Part shown: in pieces, positions 9,741 to 17,478 of the stretch
Layout of the letters: every line of letters begins with the position of its first letter
How positions within the stretch are numbered: the first letter of the stretch is position 1
Assembly (NCBI GenBank): GCA_037046735.1
Contig: JBAOHC010000004.1
Coordinates: 186,001-250,000, forward strand
Origin: JADKAV01 sp037046735
Lineage (GTDB): Bacteria; Actinomycetota; Actinomycetes; S36-B12; UBA10799
DNA: 64,000 nt
Direction of reading: 5' to 3'
The notes under the pieces: generated by a model
Told to the model about the DNA's origin: nothing
The model's database searches: none
Seen by the model: the letters and a program-made list of their open reading frames with translations, nothing else
Position numbers and translations under genes: made by a program

Positions 9741-10661
9741 ATGGCACAACTGTCTGGACACGTCGTCGCCATCACGGGCGGGGCGCGCGGGATCGGCCGA
9801 GCCACGGCCGCGGCCTTCCTCGCCTCCGGGGCAGCGGTGGCGATCGGGGACCTCGACGTGGACCTCGCGCGCGAGCAGGCTGCCGAGTTGGCGACGACAA
9901 CCGGCGGACGGGTGGTCGCATTGGGGCTCGACGTCACAGACCCTGGATCCTTTCGAGCCTTCCTCGATGCCGCGGAGGCTGAGCTGGGGGCCATTGACGT
10001 GCTGGTCAACAACGCCGGCATCATGCCCTCCGGTCGCTTCCTGGACGAGGACCCAGCCACCACCGACCGCATCCTTGACATCAACGTGCGCGGGGTGCTG
10101 ATCGGGTCACGGCTGGCGGGTCGGCGCTTCGTGGATCGAGGTCATGGGCACCTCATCAACCTTGCCTCGCTGGCTGGCGTGAGCGCTTACCCGGGGCTTG
10201 CGACGTACTGCGCGAGCAAACATGCCGTCGTCGGATTCACCGAGGTCCTCGCCCGGGAGTTGCATGGCTCGGGCGTAGCGGTGACCGCCGTGCTGCCCGG
10301 CATCGTGCGCACCGAATTGTCCGCCGGCACCAACACCCGCCGGTGGGTGGAGGCCTTGAGCACGGTTGACCCTGAGGAGGTGGCGGCGGCCATCGTGGCG
10401 GTGGTGACGCGGCCGCGACCGGTCGTCACCGTCCCCAAACGCCTCGCCGTGACCATCCGTACGGTCGCCATGCTGCCCTACCGGGCCCGTCTGGCCGTGG
10501 AACGCGTGACGGGTGCGACGACAGCCTTCACGCAGGCGGACGCGACGGCCCGCGAGAGGTACCACCAGCGCCTGCGATCACAGGTCGAACGCGATTCCAG
10601 CGTCCGGGGTGTGCAAGGTGGTCTCATCGGCCAACGTCCCGTCGATCAACCGCAGGTGTAG
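9741..10661 (+). CDS. Short-chain dehydrogenase/reductase
   Basis: 306 residues from ATG 9741. Classical SDR: cofactor loop TGGARGIG (12-19), NNAG (90-93), catalytic Ser143, Tyr156 and Lys160 (YCASK). Asp at the end of beta-2 (GDLDVD) suggests NAD(H) rather than NADP(H). The C-terminal 60 residues after the Rossmann core are basic and resemble the tail of actinobacterial SDRs that act on lipids or steroids. The exact substrate is unknown. It is followed by a broken SnoaL-like reading frame. Confidence 0.88.
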   Translation: MAQLSGHVVAITGGARGIGRATAAAFLASGAAVAIGDLDVDLAREQAAELATTTGGRVVALGLDVTDPGSFRAFLDAAEAELGAIDVLVNNAGIMPSGRFLDEDPATTDRILDINVRGVLIGSRLAGRRFVDRGHGHLINLASLAGVSAYPGLATYCASKHAVVGFTEVLARELHGSGVAVTAVLPGIVRTELSAGTNTRRWVEALSTVDPEEVAAAIVAVVTRPRPVVTVPKRLAVTIRTVAMLPYRARLAVERVTGATTAFTQADATARERYHQRLRSQVERDSSVRGVQGGLIGQRPVDQPQV

Positions 10662-10662
10662 T

Positions 10663-10912
10663 GACCCCCATCGGAGAGCGCGGCCGTTCGCAGACAACCC
10701 ACTTGACCGCCGCCAGCGCAGACCTGCGCCACGAGATCATGAGCGAGGACGTGGCTCTCGTGATCACACATGGGCACAACAGGGATGGTTCCGCGGCGCG
10801 CCGATCAGCGCGGAGGACGACGGATGTGTTCGGGTGAACCCCTGATGGCTGGCGTTTGCACGCTGACTCAGTTGACGCCGCGGGCGTCCTAAGAGGCATC
10901 CCGCAGCGAGGG
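10663..10912 (+). pseudogene. Possible SnoaL-like/NTF2-fold fragment with an in-frame stop
   Basis: A frame beginning at GTG 10663 reads SEDVALVITHGHNRDG and TTDVFG, then TGA, then TPDGWRLHADSVDAAGVL. This resembles the last two strands of SnoaL-like proteins, where a single CGA-to-TGA change would explain the stop. The N-terminal half of such a protein is not evident. The call is weak: a minus-strand frame in the same DNA also looks fairly protein-like. The rest of the 358-bp gap up to 11019 holds nothing else I can support. Confidence 0.3.
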
Positions 10913-11019
10913 CCGGAGGATCAGGCCGGATGAGCCAGCGGCGCGAGATGGCGGCCACGCAACAGACCGTCGTATTCACAGGTCGGGGCAGCCGTTCACG
11001 GTGGACATCCTTGCGCGAG

Positions 11020-11520
11020 TCAGCGATCCTTGGCCTCGGCGACCTGGGCTCTGACGCGCATGGGAAGCACGACCCAGGCACCCACGATGAGCAGGCTCAA
11101 GCCGGCGACCAGCGCGGTCGCGGTGGTGAACGTGAAGAGGTAGGCGATCACCATCCAGATGGCGAGCAGCATGGCTAGCGCCAAGAGGACCAAGCCCACC
11201 ATCGCGAAGGTGTGGGTGACCCACACCAGCCGCTCTTTGCCGCCGAGGCGGAAGGTGAGCCGGTGCACCGACACGGGGGCCATGAAGCAGATGGCTGAAC
11301 TCGCCGCTGCCACCAGGGCGGACACGAGCACATAGTCAAAGGCGCGCTGGTCGTCCGGAAAGGACTCGTAGAACGCCAGTGTCAGCAGGAAGGCGAAGAG
11401 GATCTGCACCCCGGTCTGGGCCACCCGCAACTCCTGCACGAGTTCGGCGAAGTTCCGGTCGGCGCGCTCCGAGGTCGTCTCGTCGCGGTCGTCCTGGTCC
11501 GTGACGCGGGGCTCACTCAT
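11020..11520 (-). CDS. DUF6328 family membrane protein
   Basis: 166 residues from ATG 11520 (MSEPRVTDQDD). The conserved N-terminal motif RADRNFAELVQELRVAQTGVQ is followed by four hydrophobic segments (about residues 40-58, 66-85, 103-127 and 129-150). This layout is typical of the actinobacterial DUF6328 family, whose role is unknown. The longer frame to 11604 is unlikely because it adds a basic, non-conserved leader. Confidence 0.8.
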   Translation of the reverse strand: MSEPRVTDQDDRDETTSERADRNFAELVQELRVAQTGVQILFAFLLTLAFYESFPDDQRAFDYVLVSALVAAASSAICFMAPVSVHRLTFRLGGKERLVWVTHTFAMVGLVLLALAMLLAIWMVIAYLFTFTTATALVAGLSLLIVGAWVVLPMRVRAQVAEAKDR

Positions 11521-11575
11521 CGCGCTGACCCATCGTCGCCCACTCCTTCGCTCGCTCGCTTCCGGTGGTTCCAAT

Positions 11576-11590
11576 GCCCCGCGGCGGGGC
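11576..11590. terminator. Short GC hairpin, possible terminator
   Basis: GCCCCG, three bases, CGGGGC. A six-pair perfect stem between the nucleotidase 3' end and the DUF6328 gene start. There is no T tract, so this is weak. Confidence 0.25.
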
Positions 11591-11617
11591 TTCGAAACGC
11601 GCAAGCGAAGCCAGTCG

Positions 11618-14173
11618 TTACCGCCGGACGCGTACCACCTTCACAGCCGTGTCGCGCGCGGTCGTGGCGTTGCCCTTGTAGATGTACTTGACCCGGTACC
11701 GTCCGGGCGCCAGCTTGCCCAGGACCAGGCGGGCTGAGCCCGCACGCAGTTGCTGCCTGTCGCTGCGCTTCGTGCCGATGACCTTGGCACGCACGCTGCC
11801 CTGCACTGTGAAGCCGGGATTCGCCACGGTGACGACCCGCTGCACGCGACGGCTCGACGGGACCTTGGTCGCGCCGAAGACTCGGATGCGGGCCTGGGCC
11901 TTCTTCACGGTCAGATCGACGGAGGCCGTGGCCGACTTGGTCGTATCGTCGCCGGTGTACTTCAGCGTCAGGGCCTGCTTGCCCACTGTTGCGAACCGGC
12001 CAACCTCGACAGTCGCTGTGCCGCCAGCCAGTTCGGCAGCACCGAGCACCTGGCTGCCACGCAATGCTGTGACCGTCCCCGTGGGGGCGTCACCAGCGGC
12101 GTTCACGCTGACCGCGATCGAGGTGCCCTTCTGCTTGTACCGAAGGGCCGCGGTGCTCGGCCTGGCAGTGAGGACACTGGTGCGCTTGGCGACAGTGATC
12201 GGCAGCGTCGTGCGGGTGCCCGTGACATCGCCGACCAGAGTGACCTGACGGACCCCGGGACGGACATCGGTCGGGACTGCCAGATCGACTGTAGCCTTGC
12301 CGGCCTCATCATCCGGGCTGAGGCCAAGCGTGTTGTCGACGGGGACGGTGCCCAGGACCGTGTCCCCCAGGCGCACCTCGATGGCGGTGTCCTTGAGGTC
12401 CGCCGGGCCGGAGAAGGCCCACGAGGAGACGCCGAGGCGCAGGGGCTGGCCGTACTCGTAGGCGGACGGTGCGCCAACGGGCACGCTGAGCCCGATCGCA
12501 TGCTGGGTCCAGTCGGCCACCAGCGGTGATTCGCTGGCCGCATAGGCGACGGTTGCCTGCAGGTCCACCTGACCGGAGTCGCGCTTGCCCGTGGCCTGCA
12601 GGAAGGCGCGGAAGTTGTCCCCGCCGGCCGCCAAGAAGGCGTTGGTGGCCACCGAGTACGTCGTCTCTGCCGTGATCCGGGTGCCATTGAGCCACATCGT
12701 GGTGATGCGATCGCCTTCGGGACGCGTCGGATCGTAGGTGTAGCTGAACCCACGCGAGGTCCCCAGGCGCAGGAACGGCCTGGTCGGCACGGTGCCCTGT
12801 GCGGTGCGCTGCCACTGCTGCTCGAGCAGGGTCTTGATCTGGGCGCCGGTCATCTTCATCGTCACCAGAGTGTTGGCGAAGGCCTGGACCGCGGCGGCCT
12901 GCTTGTACGTCAGATCACTGGGGTAGCCGGTCTTGCTGATCATGTCGGTCCGCATGCCACCGGGGTTGACGAAACCGATCTGCGCGCCGCCATAGGTCGG
13001 ATCGGCGGTCGCCCAGCGGTACACCTCGGCCACGAAGTTGCCAATCGTGGACTCGCCACCGCGGTTCTCGTCGCCGTTGGACAGGAATGCTCGGGTGAAC
13101 CCGTTCTTCAGAGTTCCGAGTTTGCGCGAACCCAGCTTGTCCGCTGCCGTTCTGGCCGCCTCGACGATGGCCTTGGCCGCAGGGTCCTCGGCAGCCGAGT
13201 TGAACAGTGGCACGATCGCGCTGGTGATGCCGGTGACCTGCGAGTCGTGGGTGGTCGGGTTGCTGTCGGGATCGACGTTGACCTGCAGATCCAGCTTGTT
13301 GATGTTCACGCCGTACTGGCCGGCGCTGACGACCGGGCGCGCGGTGACCGCTCGGCCCTCAGCCTGCCACTGCGGCACCGGGATGCGGTGATCGTAGGCC
13401 AGGTGCGTGTGCCCCGAGATGATGGCGTCGATGCTGCCGTCCACACCCTTGACGATCTGGCCGAACGTCGAGTCATCTGTGGCCGACGCGATGTTGGTGG
13501 TCGCAGCCCCTTCATGCACAAGCATGATGACGACGTCGGCACCCTCGGCTTCGAGGGCATCCGCGCTGGCGTTCACCTCGGTCACGATGCTGGTGACAGC
13601 CAAGTCGCTGATGCCATCGGGGCGGACCAGGGTCGGCAATTCCTCAGTGACGGCTCCGACGAAGCCGACCTTCACCCCGTTCACGTCCTCGATCCAGCGG
13701 TCGGGCAGCGCATGGGAATTGTCGGACTTCTTGCGCACGTTGGCCGCCAGGTACTGCCATTGCGCGCCGCCGTAGGGGTTCGTCACGGCGTCGAAGGGGG
13801 CCATGACGCGATTCACGAGGTCGTTGTAGCCCTGGTCGAACTCATGGTTGCCTGCCGCGGATACGTCGAGGCCGGCCTCGTTGAAGATGTCAATCGTCGG
13901 CTTGTCCTGCTGGACGAACGATTCGAAGGTGGAGGCCCCGATGAGATCTCCGGCAGCGGCGAAGACGGTGCTGGGGTTGTCCAGAGCCTTGATCTTGCCC
14001 ACGAGGACCGCCGCTCCCGCCTCGCCGCTGGACGCGTTGGGCAGCAGCCGTCCATGGAAGTCGTTGATGCCCAGAACGGTGATGTCCTTCTCGGCCGCTT
14101 GCGCCGGGCCGGCCGCCGGGATGAGCCCCGCGATCACAATGACGGTGGCCGTGGCCACCCACTTCGATGTCAA
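11618..14173 (-). CDS. Secreted 5'-nucleotidase/metallophosphoesterase with Ig-like repeats
   Basis: About 851 residues. I chose the TTG at 14173 because GGGAGGG lies just upstream and the product then starts with a clean signal peptide ending AGPAQA. The N-terminal metallophosphoesterase domain has GINDFHGR, GDLIGAS, GNHEFDQG and SGHTHLAYD. The 5'-nucleotidase C-terminal domain has GNFVAEVYRW and NPGGMRTD. From about residue 545 there are Ig-like modules with threonine-rich strands (Big/CnaB-like). It should hydrolyse extracellular nucleotides (UshA type) and supply nucleoside and phosphate. The repeats may anchor or extend it from the envelope. There is no LPXTG motif. Confidence 0.9.
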   Translation of the reverse strand: MTSKWVATATVIVIAGLIPAAGPAQAAEKDITVLGINDFHGRLLPNASSGEAGAAVLVGKIKALDNPSTVFAAAGDLIGASTFESFVQQDKPTIDIFNEAGLDVSAAGNHEFDQGYNDLVNRVMAPFDAVTNPYGGAQWQYLAANVRKKSDNSHALPDRWIEDVNGVKVGFVGAVTEELPTLVRPDGISDLAVTSIVTEVNASADALEAEGADVVIMLVHEGAATTNIASATDDSTFGQIVKGVDGSIDAIISGHTHLAYDHRIPVPQWQAEGRAVTARPVVSAGQYGVNINKLDLQVNVDPDSNPTTHDSQVTGITSAIVPLFNSAAEDPAAKAIVEAARTAADKLGSRKLGTLKNGFTRAFLSNGDENRGGESTIGNFVAEVYRWATADPTYGGAQIGFVNPGGMRTDMISKTGYPSDLTYKQAAAVQAFANTLVTMKMTGAQIKTLLEQQWQRTAQGTVPTRPFLRLGTSRGFSYTYDPTRPEGDRITTMWLNGTRITAETTYSVATNAFLAAGGDNFRAFLQATGKRDSGQVDLQATVAYAASESPLVADWTQHAIGLSVPVGAPSAYEYGQPLRLGVSSWAFSGPADLKDTAIEVRLGDTVLGTVPVDNTLGLSPDDEAGKATVDLAVPTDVRPGVRQVTLVGDVTGTRTTLPITVAKRTSVLTARPSTAALRYKQKGTSIAVSVNAAGDAPTGTVTALRGSQVLGAAELAGGTATVEVGRFATVGKQALTLKYTGDDTTKSATASVDLTVKKAQARIRVFGATKVPSSRRVQRVVTVANPGFTVQGSVRAKVIGTKRSDRQQLRAGSARLVLGKLAPGRYRVKYIYKGNATTARDTAVKVVRVRR

Positions 14174-14213
14174 AAGAACCCTCCCAGGTTGCTCGTTCGG
14201 GTGACGGCAGCTT

Positions 14214-15404
14214 TCAGGCACCCGCCGCTAGCAGCCCCTCAACAGCATGGGCATGCCCGAACGATCCCGGCTCATACCCGCACAGCGGGTCATCGGCCAT
14301 GAGGTCGTGCGTGGCGCCGTACGCCCGCGGCCGGGACCCGCCGCACACCCGGTTGAACTCGCACACACCACACCGACCGGTGGGCGCCGCGGGGTCCCGC
14401 AGGGACTGGAACAGCGCTGAACTGCGGTAGACGTCTGCCAAGGACTCCTGCGTGATGTTCCCGGCCGGGGTCGGCAGGAAGCCGCTGGGATACACGTCCC
14501 CGACATGGGAGACGAACACGAAACCGCGGGCGGCACTGACCTTCAGTGGAGGCCGGCGCAGCTGCGCGGAGGTCGTCAGGTCGAGGCCAGCCAGGCGGTT
14601 GTGCAGGTGCTGGTACACCTCACCAAGGCCGAGTTCGTCGACGGGATCCAACCCCAGGTCCTCACACACCAGGCGCTGCACGCACACCCGGCGAAACGAC
14701 GGCGCCTCGGTGGTCTTCAACGAGACCACCTTGTCCGCCTCGTAGCAGAAGTTGAGCACGTCCTCGGCCTGCTGCGCGCTGAGTTGCCGCAGGTGCTCGC
14801 CGCGGCCGGTCGGCACCAGGAAGAACAGCGACCAGGTGAGGACGCCGCGCTGCGCGATCATCGCCAGAATGTCGGGCAGCTCGTGCAGGTTCTGCGGGGT
14901 GACCGTGGTGTTGACCTGCACCTTGAGCCCCACATCGCGGGCGTCCGACCAACCCTGCAGGGTCAGATCGAAGCTGCCGGGGACCCCCCGAAAGGCATCG
15001 TGAGTGGCTGCCGTCGCACCGTCGAGGCTCAACGAGATGGCATGGGCCCCCGCGTCCAGCAGGCGCTGCAGATTCCCGCGGTGCAGGGCCGGGGTGCCCG
15101 AGGGGGAGACCGCCACGGGAAGGCCGATCGAGGACCCGTAGGTCACCAGGTCGAAAAGGTCCGGGCGTTCGAACGGATCCCCGCCGGTGATGACGAAGAA
15201 CGGCGGGGGTGCGCCGAACTCCCGTACCTGATCCATGACGGCGTAGGCCTGCTCGGTGGTGAGCTCGCGCGGGTCGCGCAGGGGAACCGCAGTGGCTCGG
15301 CAGTGCTGGCAGGCCAGAGCACACGCGCGGGTGGCTTCCCAGATCACGATGAACGGCCGGTCGTCCAGATCGATGCGGCTGCGGCGCAGGGCCTGAGCGG
15401 TCAT
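14214..15404 (-). CDS. Radical SAM/SPASM enzyme (TIGR04053-like)
   Basis: 396 residues from ATG 15404, with GAGGTG just upstream (a GTG two codons earlier is possible). The cluster motif CALACQHC gives Cys28, Cys32 and Cys35. ITGGDPFERPDL and the SLDGATAATHDAFRG stretch are typical of radical SAM barrels. The C-terminal SPASM-like Cys set is CGVCEFNRVCGG followed by DDPLC. It resembles the TIGR04053 group, relatives of heme/peptide-modifying enzymes, whose reaction is unsettled. No short precursor peptide gene lies beside it, which argues against a RiPP role here. It ends about 40 bp before the nucleotidase start. Confidence 0.85.
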   Translation of the reverse strand: MTAQALRRSRIDLDDRPFIVIWEATRACALACQHCRATAVPLRDPRELTTEQAYAVMDQVREFGAPPPFFVITGGDPFERPDLFDLVTYGSSIGLPVAVSPSGTPALHRGNLQRLLDAGAHAISLSLDGATAATHDAFRGVPGSFDLTLQGWSDARDVGLKVQVNTTVTPQNLHELPDILAMIAQRGVLTWSLFFLVPTGRGEHLRQLSAQQAEDVLNFCYEADKVVSLKTTEAPSFRRVCVQRLVCEDLGLDPVDELGLGEVYQHLHNRLAGLDLTTSAQLRRPPLKVSAARGFVFVSHVGDVYPSGFLPTPAGNITQESLADVYRSSALFQSLRDPAAPTGRCGVCEFNRVCGGSRPRAYGATHDLMADDPLCGYEPGSFGHAHAVEGLLAAGA

Positions 15405-15448
15405 GGTCACCTCGTTCCGCAGCCATTCTTCCGCACCCGCAAGCTGAT

Positions 15449-16696
15449 CTAGGAGCCGGGCGGGGGCGTCAGGTGTGTCGTCAGCAGCGTGTGCTCGAAC
15501 GCGTCAGCAGCGGCCCGTGCGCCACCGGCCGTGACAAATCCGTCGGCGACGCGCTGGGCTCCGGCCCGCAGCGCGGTCGCCGCTCTGACCGCGCTGCGCA
15601 GGCGTTGCGGTGACAGGCGGCGCGCGGGCAGGCGGACTCCCGCCCCGGCGACGGCCACCCGGCGGGCGACTTCGGCCTGATCCCTGCCGAACGGGACCGC
15701 CACGACCGGCACCCCCCGGGCCAGCGCCTTCTGTGTGGAGCCCATACCCGCGTGGGTGACCACGCAGGCGGCACGCTCGAAGAGGGCGGTGTGGCTGACG
15801 AAGCGCTCCAGCCGGGCGTTACGCGGGACATCGAAATCGGCCAGGTGGCCGCTGGGAGCCGTTGCCACCACCGTGACGTCCTCATCCGCCAGCGCCGTGA
15901 GTGCCGTGCGGATCAGCCGGCCGTCGTCCTGGAACTCCGAGGAGGTGGTCACCGCGATGATCGGACCGGCCAGGTCCGACAACCATTCCGGGACCTCGGC
16001 AGGCGGCTCCCACTCACAGGGCCCCACCAACGCCACGTTGGCCGGCCAGTCGCGCCGCGCGTACTCGAAGGGCTGGGCCGTCATCGCGAGCATCAGCGGC
16101 GGGGTGCGGAACTGGTCGTCGAGGTGATTCAGCGCCGGCAGGCTCATGGTCGATCGGACCTGATTGAGGCCTGGCAGCATGGTCCGTTCCATCGTGCCCA
16201 GGACCAGGGGCCGTAGCACGGTGTCCCGCATCCGGCCCAGCGGCCCAGCGGCGGGGGGCAGTCCCGGGCCGAATGGCGGGGCGTCCGCCGAGCGTACGGG
16301 CAGCGGGTAAGGACAGAACGCGGCCCACGGTCCGTCCCACCGCTCGGCCGCGGCCAGCGCACCCCAACTGTTCACGTCGATGAGCAGCGCCTGCGGGGCG
16401 AGGTCCTCGATCAGCCGCGACAGGTCGGGACCGTCGAAGGTGGCACGCTGCACAAACGTGCTCACTGAGGCGGCCAGGGCCCTGGGAGCGGTACGGGCCT
16501 GGTAGTCGCGCATGACCACGGACTCCACCTGCGGGTCGATCGGGGTGGCGTCGAAGCCGAGGCCGCGCAGTTTGGGAACCGCATCGGCGTAGGTCGCGAT
16601 GTGCACCCGGTGGCCGCGGTTACGCAGTTCGGCAGCGACGGCCATCGCCGGGAAGAGGTGGCCCTGGGCGGGGGAGGTGTAGATCAGGATGGTCAT
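15449..16696 (-). CDS. UDP-glycosyltransferase-like (MGT/GT1 family)
   Basis: 415 residues from ATG 16696 behind AAGGAG. N-terminal acceptor half: MTILIYTSPAQGHLFPAMAVAAEL. C-terminal donor half: VSHTALFERAACVVTHAGMGSTQKALARGVPVVAVPFGRDQ, the GT1 donor-binding motif. Members glycosylate small lipophilic molecules such as macrolides, flavonoids or carotenoids. The start overlaps the end of the upstream tetR by four bases, so the two are co-transcribed and the enzyme is likely inducible by the TetR ligand. Possible roles are detoxification or pigment glycosylation. Confidence 0.9.
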   Translation of the reverse strand: MTILIYTSPAQGHLFPAMAVAAELRNRGHRVHIATYADAVPKLRGLGFDATPIDPQVESVVMRDYQARTAPRALAASVSTFVQRATFDGPDLSRLIEDLAPQALLIDVNSWGALAAAERWDGPWAAFCPYPLPVRSADAPPFGPGLPPAAGPLGRMRDTVLRPLVLGTMERTMLPGLNQVRSTMSLPALNHLDDQFRTPPLMLAMTAQPFEYARRDWPANVALVGPCEWEPPAEVPEWLSDLAGPIIAVTTSSEFQDDGRLIRTALTALADEDVTVVATAPSGHLADFDVPRNARLERFVSHTALFERAACVVTHAGMGSTQKALARGVPVVAVPFGRDQAEVARRVAVAGAGVRLPARRLSPQRLRSAVRAATALRAGAQRVADGFVTAGGARAAADAFEHTLLTTHLTPPPGS

Positions 16697-17280
16697 GTCG
16701 GCTCCTTGGTGAGGGGGATGAGCAGTTCGACGAGGGCGTGTTCGGTCTGGGCGCGGGACAGGTCGGCGTCCTGGCGTAGCAGCTGCCACATGTGGACGTC
16801 GCAGACGGCGACGAATTGCGCCAGTCTGATCTGCCGGGCGTCGGGCGGCAGGGCTTGTAGGTAGGGCCCGAAGACATCGCGACACCATTGCCAGTGCAGT
16901 GCCTTACCCTGCTCCACGATGTCCTTCAGCGCGGGCATGGTTGAGGCCGCATGCAGCAGGCCGAGCACCTGATCCCCCATCGCTTCGTAGTGGTCGACGA
17001 GGACTGTGACGGCTTGATCGATGTCGCCTGCAGGGGTCCGCCGCTGGGATTCGGTGCGCTGCATCTCAGCGGCGCCAGCGGCTTTGAGCAGACCCTCTTT
17101 GGAACCGAATTTGCGCAGGACGGTGCGGGTTGTGACGCCGGCCTGGCCGGCGATCGTCTCCAGCGAGATGTCGACTGTGGGGTTGGCCCAGAAGGTCTGC
17201 GCTGCGGCCCGCAGGATGCGCTGTGAGGTCTGTTCGGCGGCCTCGGCCCGGACGGTCATTGTGTAAGGCCGCTTATTCAT
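16693..17280 (-). CDS. TetR-family repressor
   Basis: 195 residues from ATG 17280. N-terminal helix-turn-helix at about residues 18-60: ILRAAAQTFWANPTVDISLETIAGQAGVTTRTVLRKFGSK. The C-terminal ligand domain is divergent. There is no ribosome site before the ATG, and an 11-bp perfect inverted repeat covers the start codon, so the transcript is probably leaderless and autoregulated. A second ATG seven codons in also lacks a ribosome site. It overlaps the glycosyltransferase gene by four bases and probably controls it. Confidence 0.9.
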   Translation of the reverse strand: MNKRPYTMTVRAEAAEQTSQRILRAAAQTFWANPTVDISLETIAGQAGVTTRTVLRKFGSKEGLLKAAGAAEMQRTESQRRTPAGDIDQAVTVLVDHYEAMGDQVLGLLHAASTMPALKDIVEQGKALHWQWCRDVFGPYLQALPPDARQIRLAQFVAVCDVHMWQLLRQDADLSRAQTEHALVELLIPLTKEPT

Positions 17281-17302
17281 GTCAGTTAGAGTGACATGAA
17301 TA
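17274..17302. promoter_or_regulatory. Probable TetR operator over the tetR start codon
   Basis: TATTCATGTCA, seven bases, TGACATGAATA: a perfect 11-bp inverted repeat. The left arm contains the complement of the tetR ATG (17278-17280). Size and symmetry fit a TetR dimer site, so binding would block initiation of the tetR-glycosyltransferase transcript. Confidence 0.85.
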
Positions 17303-17350
17303 CCGAGGGTTGGCAAGGGGCGGTTTTCTGTTGGCCGTTGGCAGCCCGTG

Positions 17351-17405
17351 ATTGGGCGGTTGGTGCGATGGGCCGCGGCGTGTCGTGACAACGAGTGCCC
17401 AGTTG
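17351..17405 (+). repeat. Dispersed intergenic repeat, copy 2
   Basis: ATTGGGCGGTTGGTGCGAT, then GCGGCGTGTCGTGACAACGA and TGCCCAGTTG. Same element as 7760-7812 and 49596-49649. Here the ends ATTGGGC and GCCCAGT are nearly complementary. Confidence 0.75.
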
Positions 17406-17422
17406 CTTCCGAGAGCGCGGCG

Positions 17423-17460
17423 ATTGGGCGGATGGTGCGAAACCCCACGAGACGAACAAC
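17423..17460 (+). repeat. Dispersed intergenic repeat, partial copy 3
   Basis: ATTGGGCGGATGGTGCGA followed by CCCCACGAGACGAACAAC. A left-end copy of the same element, directly after copy 2 and just before the 3' end of the GGDEF-EAL gene. Confidence 0.6.
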
Positions 17461-17478
17461 GGGGTAGCGCTCAAGGCC

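Noticed and set aside
13247..14302. 351-residue plus-strand ORF
   Set aside because: Antisense to the nucleotidase; no conserved motif.
14214..15404. RiPP biosynthetic locus around the radical SAM enzyme
   Set aside because: No precursor peptide, RRE domain or peptidase next to it; neighbours are a nucleotidase and a glycosyltransferase unit.
14505..15452. 315-residue plus-strand ORF
   Set aside because: Antisense to the radical SAM gene.
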